Origin: Paractinoplanes pyxinae
GTDB lineage: Bacteria > Actinomycetota > Actinomycetes > Mycobacteriales > Micromonosporaceae
NCBI RefSeq assembly: GCF_026626335.1
Contig: NZ_JAPNTZ010000005.1
Coordinates: 538,714 to 602,713, forward strand
Direction: 5' to 3'
DNA: 64,000 nucleotides
Shown here one piece after another: positions 40,793 to 48,600 of the stretch; the stretch's first letter is position 1, and the number at the start of each line of letters is the position of its first letter. Both the position numbers and the translations under genes were made by a program. The notes below the pieces were generated by a model. The model was not told the DNA's origin. It saw only the letters and a program-made list of their open reading frames with translations, and did not search any database.

Positions 40793-41389
40793 ATGCACGC
40801 GTTCGAGAACCTGGATGTCTTCGGCGGGGTGGTCAGCCTCGACTTCGCCAACACTGTCGACGGCCGCGCCACCGAGCAGCCGGTCGAATACCTGCACACC
40901 TACGCCGACCTGGCCGCCTGGTCGGCGTACATGGGGATGATCGACGACGCCACCGCCGAGCGGCTGGGCCGGCTGGACGGGGGCGCGTCGCTGGACCAGG
41001 CGCTGAGCCTGCGCGAGGCGATCTTCCAGGTCTTCCGGGCAATCGGGCGGGGCGAGCCGGCGCCGGTGGCCGAGCTGGACGAGGTGCGGCTGCGGTACGC
41101 CGAGGCGGTGGCGGCGGCCCGCCTCTCCCCCGGCGACGACGGGACGTTCGGCTGGCGGTTCGAGGGCGACGACCCGGACCGCGCGTGGTGGCCGATCGCC
41201 GTCGACGCCGTGCGGCTGCTCACCGGCGGGCCGCTCGACCGGATCAAGGTGTGCGCGGCCCCGGCCGGCTGCGTCGGCCTGTTCCTCGACACCAGCAAGA
41301 ACCGCAGCCGCCGCTGGTGCACGATGGACGGCTGCGGTGTCGACGCCAAGGTGAAGCGCCAGGCCACCCGTCGCCGCACCGCTCGCTGA
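40793..41389 (+). CDS. CGNR/ABATE-type zinc-finger transcriptional regulator
   Basis: 198 residues. The N-terminal ABATE stress-induced domain is FENLDVFGGVVSLDFANTVDGR ... YLHTYADLAAWSAYMGM and SLREAIFQVFRAIGRGEPAP. The C-terminal zinc region is VCAAPAGCVGLFLDTSKNRSRRWCTMDGCGVDAKVKRQ, with four Cys; the signature CGNR is changed to CGVD. The DNA-binding family is recognised but the variant loop is unusual. ATG 40793 has GGTGGA upstream; an ATG ten codons earlier is possible. It probably controls itself and the divergent small gene. Confidence 0.85.
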   Translation: MHAFENLDVFGGVVSLDFANTVDGRATEQPVEYLHTYADLAAWSAYMGMIDDATAERLGRLDGGASLDQALSLREAIFQVFRAIGRGEPAPVAELDEVRLRYAEAVAAARLSPGDDGTFGWRFEGDDPDRAWWPIAVDAVRLLTGGPLDRIKVCAAPAGCVGLFLDTSKNRSRRWCTMDGCGVDAKVKRQATRRRTAR

Positions 41390-41446
41390 AGCCCGGCTGG
41401 GCGCCGGTACGCCACTCGAGTGATGGTGTGGCGGCGAAGGCGGGGG

Positions 41447-42982
41447 CTAGATCCAGCGGCTCCCCAGCCACATCCGGGCGCTCCAATCCTCGTACGGGAT
41501 GGAAATTCCGACGAATATGGGGAAGAAGTAGGCGAAGCAGAGGGCGACCACGGCGACATACATGCCTACGGCGATGGTGCCTATGAGCTGGCGGTCCGAT
41601 CGTGCTTTGCCCTGGGTTATGCCGTCGGGTGGGGTCATGATCGCGCCGAGGACGTAGACGACGGCGAGGATCAGGAACGGCAGGGCCGGGAGGGCGTAGA
41701 ACGAGAACATCGTCCGGCCGTCCTTGATCGCGTAGTAGAACCACGGGAGCAGGCCGCCGGCCACCGGGACCAGGATGGCCCAGGCGCGCCAGTCGCGGCG
41801 GGCCAGGCCGAACCAGACGAGCGCGGCCAGGGCGGGCAGGAACGACCACCACAGGATGGGCGTGCCGAGCAGGATGATCTGACGGGCGCAGCTGGGGGCG
41901 CCGCAGTCGGTCGAGCCGGGCCAGTAGAAGTTGACCGGCCGGCCGATCAGCAGCCACTGCCACGGCCACGACTGGTACGGGTGCTTCGAGGTCAGTCCGC
42001 TGTGGAACGAATACGCCTCCTGGTGGTAGTGCAGGAGGTTGAGCAGCGCGCCCAGGATCGGCGGCTCGCTCAGACCGTTCGCCTCGCGGTAGTGCCGGAA
42101 GTAGCCGGTGTTGGTGACGAACCAGCCGGTCCAGGTGGCCAGGTAGAAGATGAAGGTCAGCACGACGCTGAGCACGCCCCAGCCCAGGTCGGCCAGGATC
42201 GGGCGGCGCACACCGGCCGACTGCCGCGCCCGGATCCGCCAGGCCAGCACCAGCGCGCCGAAGAACGGCAGGAAGAACAGCGCACTCCACTTCACGCCGC
42301 AGGCCAGGCCGAACAGCGCACCCGCCACGAGCAGCCACCACGGGACGAACCACCGCTTGTCGCCCGTCTCGAGCTGCCGCAGCAGGTGGCGCCGGTAGTG
42401 GTCGCGGTCGAGCAGCACCGCGGCGAACGAGGCCAGCACGAACAGGCCGAGGAAGATGTCGAGCAGCGACACCCGCGAGAGCACCAGTTGGAAGCCGTCG
42501 AGCGTGAGCAGCAGGCCGGCCGCGCCGGCCAGCACGATCGAGTGGAACAGCCGGTAGGCGACCCTGATCAGGATCAGCACCATCAGCGTGCCGGCGATCG
42601 CGGTGGGGACGCGCCAGCCCCACTCGTTGTTGCCGAAGACTAGCTCGCCCAGCGCGATGAGCCACTTGCCGAGCGGTGGATGAACGACGTACGCGGGACC
42701 GTTGGTCTTCTCGGCGTCCCACTCGACGCCGTGGGTGAGCATGTCCCAGGCGTCGGTCGGGTAGTAGACCTCGTCGAAGATGTAGCCCTTGGCGTCGGCG
42801 AGACCGTTGAGCCGCAGAACCGCCGCGATGGCCGTGATGATTGCGGTCACGAGCCACGAGTACGGGTTGAGCCAGTTCTCCAGGGTGGCCAGCCGCCGCC
42901 GCACGACGTCCGGCACGGAGTTCTTCGGCTCCGCCGGCAGGTCAGGATTCAGCTCGGTCTCTGCCGTCGCCGCTGTAGTCAC
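41447..42982 (-). CDS. Protein O-mannosyltransferase (GT39, PMT)
   Basis: 511 residues with about 11 membrane helices. LRLNGLADAKGYIFDEVYYPTDAWDMLTHG is loop 1 with the essential Asp-Glu pair (motif FDEVYY). HPPLGKWLIALGELVFGN and ISLLDIFLGLF-like SRVSLLDIFLG are also conserved in PMTs. It transfers mannose from polyprenyl-phosphate-mannose to Ser/Thr of exported proteins at the membrane, usually working with Sec-exported substrates such as lipoproteins. The GTG 42982 start is leaderless with TACGAT 6 nt upstream. Confidence 0.92.
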   Translation of the reverse strand: MTTAATAETELNPDLPAEPKNSVPDVVRRRLATLENWLNPYSWLVTAIITAIAAVLRLNGLADAKGYIFDEVYYPTDAWDMLTHGVEWDAEKTNGPAYVVHPPLGKWLIALGELVFGNNEWGWRVPTAIAGTLMVLILIRVAYRLFHSIVLAGAAGLLLTLDGFQLVLSRVSLLDIFLGLFVLASFAAVLLDRDHYRRHLLRQLETGDKRWFVPWWLLVAGALFGLACGVKWSALFFLPFFGALVLAWRIRARQSAGVRRPILADLGWGVLSVVLTFIFYLATWTGWFVTNTGYFRHYREANGLSEPPILGALLNLLHYHQEAYSFHSGLTSKHPYQSWPWQWLLIGRPVNFYWPGSTDCGAPSCARQIILLGTPILWWSFLPALAALVWFGLARRDWRAWAILVPVAGGLLPWFYYAIKDGRTMFSFYALPALPFLILAVVYVLGAIMTPPDGITQGKARSDRQLIGTIAVGMYVAVVALCFAYFFPIFVGISIPYEDWSARMWLGSRWI

Positions 42983-42988
42983 CCCGGG

Positions 42989-42994
42989 ATCGTA
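42989..42994 (-). promoter_or_regulatory. -10 element TACGAT for the mannosyltransferase, leaderless
   Basis: TACGAT on the minus strand is 6 nt from GTG 42982, without a ribosome binding site between them. Confidence 0.5.
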
Positions 42995-43019
42995 GGGCCT
43001 GACGGCTTCGCGTGGCGTA

Positions 43020-43457
43020 TCAGATCCGGCCGTCCGAGGTGAAGGGGCCGACGCGGGCGGGGAGGACGAGGCCGGCGGCGGCCAGCCGCATCAGCAGATC
43101 GTGCAGCTGGTTGCGGGACAGGGCCTCGTGCGGGCCCAGCTCAGGGTGCTCGAGGCCGAGGGCCCGGGCCGCCTCGATGCCACGGGTGCCGATCGCGGCC
43201 TCGACCGCCCACAGGCGGTGCGCGCGCATGGCCAGGTGGGCCGACGCGGTCAGCTCGCTGTGCAGGCGCAGCAGCCGGCGCAGGTCGGCCGCCAGCTGCT
43301 CGATCGGCGGGCCGAACGGCTCCGGAGGCTGGGGACGGGCGGCGTGCCAGCGGTCGGCTATCGCACCGCACCACTTCGGCGCGAAGACCACGAGGGCCCC
43401 GAGCAGCGTCGGGGTGGCCACGATCAGGGCCAGCTTCACCACATCCCAGACGTTCAC
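43020..43457 (-). CDS. Hypothetical protein with one N-terminal membrane helix (145 aa)
   Basis: 145 residues. An N-terminal helix (VVKLALIVATPTLLGALVVFAP, residues about 6-27) is followed by a cytosolic or extracytosolic helical domain: PIEQLAADLRRLLRLHSELTASAHLAMRAHRLWAVEAAIGTRGIEAARALGLEHP (motif parts: LAADLRRLLRLH, MRAHRLWAVEAAIG), ending in LVLPARVGPFTSDGRI. AAGGAGAGCA stands before GTG 43457, so the start is well supported. The last base is 26 bp from the divergent-side mannosyltransferase start region. Function unknown. Confidence 0.72.
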   Translation of the reverse strand: MNVWDVVKLALIVATPTLLGALVVFAPKWCGAIADRWHAARPQPPEPFGPPIEQLAADLRRLLRLHSELTASAHLAMRAHRLWAVEAAIGTRGIEAARALGLEHPELGPHEALSRNQLHDLLMRLAAAGLVLPARVGPFTSDGRI

Positions 43458-43884
43458 TGCTCTCCTTGCGAAGTGCTTTCCCGGGTACGAATCAAGTGCT
43501 CTCGCGTACGCGTCGAGCCCGCACTTCGACCATCCGTCGCACCGGCACGAGCGTCAACCCGAATGCCCCACTCGACGCACCCGCGGTGCGTCACGTGCGA
43601 AAACACGACCCGACCGAGGCACCGCCGGCCCGCGTCCCGACTCCCGCGCGCCGATGGTCGGCCTCCGACTTCGGCGCACCGACGGTCCGGTTCCCGACTC
43701 GGGCGCACCGGCGGCACGCTTCGCCGCCGACCGGACCGCCACGCACGCGGCCGCCCAGCCCGACACGCCGCCACTCACGCAGCCGCGCCGCCAAGCAGGC
43801 GGCCCCACCGCCCGACACGCCCCCACGCACAGGCCCCGCCGCCCGATACGCCGCAGCGCACGCGCGGGAGCGGGGCCGGCGGGG
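43458..43884. other. Gene-free interval with imperfect GC-rich repeats
   Basis: Of this 427-bp interval, the first part (43560-43780) has short near-repeats containing CGACT(T/C)(C/G)GGCGCACCG(A/G)CGG and the later part (43745-43880) has several GCCGCCCGA(C/T)ACGCC-like copies. Frames stay open on both strands, but they lack codon bias, ribosome binding sites or family sequence. I see no RNA gene. Confidence 0.5.
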
Positions 43885-44880
43885 TCAGCGGACGCGGCCG
43901 CGGGGCACCAGGCGGGAGATGGGCATGGGCGGGGCCGGCAGGGGTGGGCCGTCGTAGCCGTGCACCTCGCCGAAGCGGGGCGTGTGGTCGAACCAGTCGG
44001 CCCGCATCTGGACTATCTCGTCGTGGTCGCGGGCTACGAAGTTCCACCACATGACCAAGCGTTCCTCGAACGGCTCGCCGCCCAGCAGGAGCAGGCGGGA
44101 CGGGGACTCGGTGGCGACGGGCAGGGAGGTGCGGCCGGAGCCGAGGTAGAGCAGTGGGCCGGGTTTCAGGGTTACGTCGTCGACTGTGGGGGCGGCGTCG
44201 TCGAGGGCCAGTACCGCGTACTCGAAATCGGGGTTCAAGGGCAGCGTGGCCTGAGCCGAAGCAGCCAGCGCGAGCTCGGCGCCGACCAGCGGGGTGTAGC
44301 ACGCGGCGGGCGAGGTGGCGCCGGCGAAAGTGCCCATGAGAACAGTCGCCGTCACACCCGTGGCGCCGCCGTGTGTCGCCTCGCTGCCGGCGGCCGCGCC
44401 CACGGTGACAACGGGCAGGTCGGCGTGGTGGGCGAAGGCCGGTGGCATGTCGCGCGCGGCGTGCGGCAGGGCGACCCACAGCTGGACGCCGTGCAGGATC
44501 GGGGTGTGCTCGGGCGGCGTCTCTTCCGAGTGGGAGATGCCGCGGCCGGCCGTCATCAGGTTGAGCTGGCCGGGACGGATCAACTGCCGGTTGCCGAGGC
44601 TGTCGCGGTGCAGCACCTCGCCGGCGACCAGCCAAGTGACCGTCTGCAGGCCGGTGTGCGGATGAGGGCCGACGCGCATGCCCTCGGAAGCGGCGAGATC
44701 GTGTGGACCGTACGCGTCAAGAAAGCACCACGCCCCGACCATGCGCCGCTGGCGGTTGGGCAGGGTGCGGGTGACGGCGAAGCCGCGCGGGCCGCCCAGC
44801 GCGACGGGGGCGCCCTCAAGCAGCTCCATGGTGGCCGGTGCGGCCAGGCCGACCTCGGGATCCGCTTCGAAGCTACTCAC
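43885..44880 (-). CDS. Pirin family protein
   Basis: 331 residues from GTG 44880. RMVGAWCFLDAYGPHD and VGPHPHTGLQTVTWLVAGEVLHRDSLG contain the two His of HPHxG that bind Fe in the N-terminal cupin. GQLNLMTAGRGISHSEETP is the next conserved block, with the His/Glu ligands. Bacterial pirins include quercetin 2,3-dioxygenases and redox-responsive regulators; which role applies is open. A leaderless -10 (TACCGT) sits 7 nt before the start. Confidence 0.9.
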   Translation of the reverse strand: MSSFEADPEVGLAAPATMELLEGAPVALGGPRGFAVTRTLPNRQRRMVGAWCFLDAYGPHDLAASEGMRVGPHPHTGLQTVTWLVAGEVLHRDSLGNRQLIRPGQLNLMTAGRGISHSEETPPEHTPILHGVQLWVALPHAARDMPPAFAHHADLPVVTVGAAAGSEATHGGATGVTATVLMGTFAGATSPAACYTPLVGAELALAASAQATLPLNPDFEYAVLALDDAAPTVDDVTLKPGPLLYLGSGRTSLPVATESPSRLLLLGGEPFEERLVMWWNFVARDHDEIVQMRADWFDHTPRFGEVHGYDGPPLPAPPMPISRLVPRGRVR

Positions 44881-44887
44881 ACCGGGG

Positions 44888-44893
44888 ACGGTA
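44888..44893 (-). promoter_or_regulatory. -10 element TACCGT for pirin, leaderless
   Basis: TACCGT on the minus strand with 7 nt to GTG 44880. Confidence 0.5.
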
Positions 44894-44927
44894 CGCCGTG
44901 GGTGTGACAAAACGATGAGAGTGGCGA

Positions 44928-44958
44928 AACGGCGGCGGGGAGCTACCCCGCCGCCGTT
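44928..44958. terminator. Strong hairpin downstream of the 39-codon gene
   Basis: AACGGCGGCGGGG (44928-44940), loop AGCTA, CCCCGCCGCCGTT (44946-44958), perfect 13-bp stem. It is about 95 bp past the small gene's stop and upstream of pirin, so it probably ends the small transcript. Confidence 0.75.
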
Positions 44959-45051
44959 CCTGTCCCGGCACTACCGCGCAGGCACGACCTCACATCGGCA
45001 TGGGGGCAGGACGATGTGAGCGTTCGCGTTGCAGATGCGCGGCGGCGGCCC

Positions 45052-45171
45052 CTAGAGACGGGGGCGGCGGCCGCCGGCCGGGGAGTTGAGGGTCTCGAGC
45101 GTCCAGACGTCGAGGCGGCGCAGGGCCGCCCGCCAGGTGGCGCGTACGGCGCCGAGGTCGAGGCGCGGCAT
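45052..45171 (-). CDS. 39-residue small protein with its own ribosome binding site
   Basis: MPRLDLGAVRATWRAALRRL begins a 39-residue frame ending in GGRRPRL. GGAAGGAG lies 7 nt before ATG 45171, one of the best ribosome binding sites in the window. The peptide is an amphipathic, Arg-rich helix (LGAVRATWRAALRRLDVWTLETL) with a basic tail. A leader hairpin (45207-45228) lies upstream and a perfect terminator downstream, so it looks like a free-standing monocistronic small gene. I know no family; similar short frames in relatives would confirm it. Confidence 0.65.
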   Translation of the reverse strand: MPRLDLGAVRATWRAALRRLDVWTLETLNSPAGGRRPRL

Positions 45172-45206
45172 GGTGTCGCTCCTTCCGTTCGGTGTCGTGT
45201 GCTCCA

Positions 45207-45228
45207 CCCGGGACACCGTCGTCCCGGG
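45207..45228 (-). promoter_or_regulatory. Leader hairpin of the small gene
   Basis: CCCGGGAC (45207-45214), loop ACCGTC, GTCCCGGG (45221-45228), perfect 8-bp stem, 35 bp upstream of the 39-codon gene. It may be an operator or an RNA control element. Confidence 0.45.
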
Positions 45229-45621
45229 CGCTCATCCACCGTGACACCGCATAGCACCTTGATCCGTTTCTGGGGAGCGTGTGATGCGCCACTGCCGGAA
45301 GGGCAGGTTACTCGTCCGTATCGCCGGAACGGGTTTAAGAGTTGCTTAAGTTCGGCGCGCGACTCTTGGTGACTCCATGATCGCTCCGCCTACTGATCTG
45401 TCGGCCCGATGACACCGTTTGAACTGTTCGCCGCTGGTCCGCGTACTCTCCGCCGACGAAGAGACACGGCTTCGCCACGGGCCGGGCCGCCGGCGCCGGG
45501 GCGACGCCGCGGGAAGCGCTCGGCCGGGTGCTGGCGCGGCCCGCAAATCCGTGGTTAACCTTCCACATCCACCGCGTGGGAGGGGACGATCCGGGCACGC
45601 GTGACGAACGGGGGGCGAGGC
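45229..45621. other. 393-bp gene-free upstream region of the giant gene
   Basis: Contains CTTAAG near 45350, GGTTAACC at about 45554 and a TACTCT hexamer near 45443 that could be a -10. The promoter of the 2,156-residue gene should be here, but I cannot place it with confidence. Open frames present have no ribosome binding site or codon bias. Confidence 0.45.
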
Positions 45622-45684
45622 ATGCGGCAGTGGGGTGAGGGGCACTCCCGTTCGCGGAATGTCCGCCCCGAGGGCGCCGCATGA
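45622..45684 (+). CDS. 20-codon leader frame coupled to the giant gene
   Basis: MRQWGEGHSRSRNVRPEGAA, 20 codons. Its TGA (45682-45684) overlaps the ATG (45681) of the giant gene as ATGA. GGGGGG lies 7 nt upstream of ATG 45622. It could be a leader peptide for translational coupling, although the giant gene also has its own GAGGG 6 nt before ATG 45681, so this may be chance. Confidence 0.3.
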   Translation: MRQWGEGHSRSRNVRPEGAA

Positions 45685-48600
45685 GCTTCGAGGACGACGA
45701 ATACTGGGAGGACGAGTACTCCGAGTACTCGATCATGCCGCAGTCGGCCGTCGTCCAGGAACGGCAGTACGAGCGGCGCGAGAGCCCCGACGGCGTGATT
45801 CCCACCCGCCGCGGCAACCCGGACGGTCCGGTCGACGAGCTGGCCGCGCGCCGGCAGCGGCGGGCCCACGGCAATGTGGGCGCCGACGGGCGTCCCCAGG
45901 CGGCGTTCGACACGCAGCGGCCCAGCTGGCTCGACGACCCCGACTTCGCGCCGGTCGACACTTCGCAGCCCAACCTGGCCGGCGACGACTTCGAGGACGT
46001 CGACTTCAACCGGCCCGAGCTGGGCGCCGACTTCGACGCGCCGGACACGTTCGCCGACTCGGCCCAGCGGCGGCACAACGACCGCTACGACCTGCACGAC
46101 GACATCGACGAGCCGTACGACCACCGCGACCTGGTCGCCTACGGTCACGGCCCGAACCCGGGCGTCAAGACCGTCAGCCGCAGCGACGACGAGCCGGTCG
46201 GCCGGCGCCGGCAGGCTCCCCGCCGCGAGGACGAGCGCCGCCCCCGCCGTGAGCCGGAGCGCCGCCCCCGCCGCGAGGAGCGTCAGGCGCCGCCCGCACC
46301 CGCCGCCAGTGGCCGGGCCCAGGTGCCCGAGGCCCGTCCGGACGACTCGCACAACCTCTACCGCCGTCCGGCGTCGCGGCGCGATGAGGCGTACGACTAT
46401 GACGACCGGCCGCGGCGGTCGCGCTCCGGCAGCCGGGAGGAGATGATCTGGGACGAGCCGGCCGCCGCGCCTCGGGGCTACGACGAAGGCTATGACAATT
46501 CGGACGTACGCGATCGGCGCCGGGGCGGGTCACGCCGGCCCGACGCCTACGAGTTCGACGAGCGCCGCCGCGACGATGTCCGCCGCGATGATCCCCGCCG
46601 GGACGAGTCCCGGCGTGACGAGTCGCGTCGCGATGACGAGCGCCGTCGGCGCGACGGCTACGAGGAGCGCCGCCCGTGGCCCGCGGAGGCCGACGAGGGC
46701 CGGGGCCGGCCGGCCGCGCGGGACGACCGCCGCACCATCGAGGGCGAGATCCTCGACGACCGCGCCCCGCGCACCATCGAGGGCGAGATCGTCGAGGAAC
46801 GCCGCCGCCCCGCGCGCGACAGCCGGCGGGTTCCCGCCGCCCGCCAGACCTGGGACGACCAGCAGGGCTGGGTCGAGGACGAGCGCTGGGACGACGGCCG
46901 CCCGGTCGGCGGCCAGGGCTGGGCCGAGCAACCGCAGCGCACGACCGGCCGGGCCCGGGTCGAGCCGGTCGCCGAGGGAGCGGCCTGGGTCGGCGAGGGC
47001 ACGGCCGAGCACGACACCGTGGCCGCGGCGTCGGCGCCGATGCCGCCCGCGCCAGCGGCTCGCGCAGCTTCATCGGCGGCCGAGCCGGAGGACGATCGCG
47101 CCGGCGTGGATGACAGCCCGCGCGTGATCAGCAAGGCGACGCCGCCCGCCGCACCGCGGGTGGTCGGCAAGGAAGAGCCGCCGCCAGCGCCGCGAGTGGT
47201 CAAGGCCGACCCGCCGGCCGCGCCGCGCGTCGTCGGCACGCACGCTCCGACGCCGGCCGCCCGGGTGGTCAACCCGGCGCCGACGCCGGCCACCCCGGCT
47301 CCGCCGGCCGTTCCGCCCTCGGCCGAGCGGCCGCCGTCGGCTCCGGCTGCCCGCGCCTCGGTTCCGACGCCCGCGCCGAGCGTGCCGCGGCCGGCTCCCG
47401 CGCGGCCGTCGGTGCCACCGCAGCCGCCGGGCCTGGTTCCGGCTCCGCCCGCCCGGGATTCGGATCAGCGGACGCCCGGCCACGACATTCCCGCCGCCCC
47501 GGCCGCGCGCGGGTCAGTGCCGCCGAGCGACTCTTCCCTGCCTGGTACGCGTGGTCCCGTGCCGCCGGGCGATTCTTCTCAGGCCGGTATGCGTGGTCCC
47601 GTGCCGCCGGGCGATTCTTCTCAGGCCGGTATGCGTGGTCCCGTGCCGCCGGGCGATCCTTCCCAGCCCGGTACGCGTGGTCCCGTGCCGCCGGAGCCGG
47701 AGGGCGCACGCACTTCCCTGCCCGCGCATGCGCCGGACAGCGCACGCGCTGCCCGGCCGCCGCGGCCGATGCTGAACCCGGCCGGGCAGCCGTCCTCGCG
47801 TGGCTCTGTGCCGTCGCCGGCGCCGGACGGACAGGGGCAACCCGGCCCGCGCGGACCGGTGCCGCCGAACGTCACGGCCGACCAGGCTTCGCCGACGCCG
47901 GGCCAGGCTGCTCGCGGGCCTGTGCCGCCGCAGAGGCCCGTCGACCCGTCGCTCATGACGACCGACCCCCGGCTGCAAATGCCGCGCTCCCGCCGGAGCC
48001 CGCGCACCGCGCACGTCTTCCTGGCCGACGGCGACGACCCGTGGTCGATGGTGCCCGACGAGGCGCCTCCGGCCGCGCTGCCCAGCGGCGGCCTCGGCCG
48101 TCCGGTGTCGCCGGCCGCTCCGGGCCGTCCCCAGGGCCCTGGGCCGCAGGGCGCGACGCACCCGGGCCAGCAGCCGCCGGACGCCGCGACGGGTCCGGCG
48201 CCGCAGGACAGGTCGCCCGCGGCCTACGGGCCACCGCCTGCTGCGGCCGCTCCGTCGGGAGTCGTCCAGTCCGGCAACGCTCCGAGCGATGCTCCGGCGG
48301 CGTCGGGCCCGGCCCAGCAGGGTGCCCCCCGCGGCACCGCATCAGCCGCTCAGCCCGGTTTCCCCCACGGCCCGGCGCACCCCGGCACGCCCGCAGCCGC
48401 TCAGCCCGGCGATCCGCAGGACCCGACGCGCCGCGGCGTCGCTCCCGGCACGCCCGCACCTGCCCAGCGCGGCGGCCCGCACGACCCGTCGCAGCGCGGC
48501 AACGGTCCGGGCGCGCCCGCACCTGCTCAGCCCGGCGGCCTGCAGCACCACGGCGCAGTTCCGGGCAGCCCTGGGACCGCTAAGCCCGGCGTTCAGCAGG

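Noticed and set aside
43466..43957. 163-codon + strand frame in the spacer before pirin
   Set aside because: Arg/Pro/Thr-rich without ribosome binding site or family sequence, and it runs into the pirin gene on the other strand.
45419..45604. 61-codon + frame upstream of the giant gene
   Set aside because: No ribosome binding site; composition matches random GC-rich sequence.
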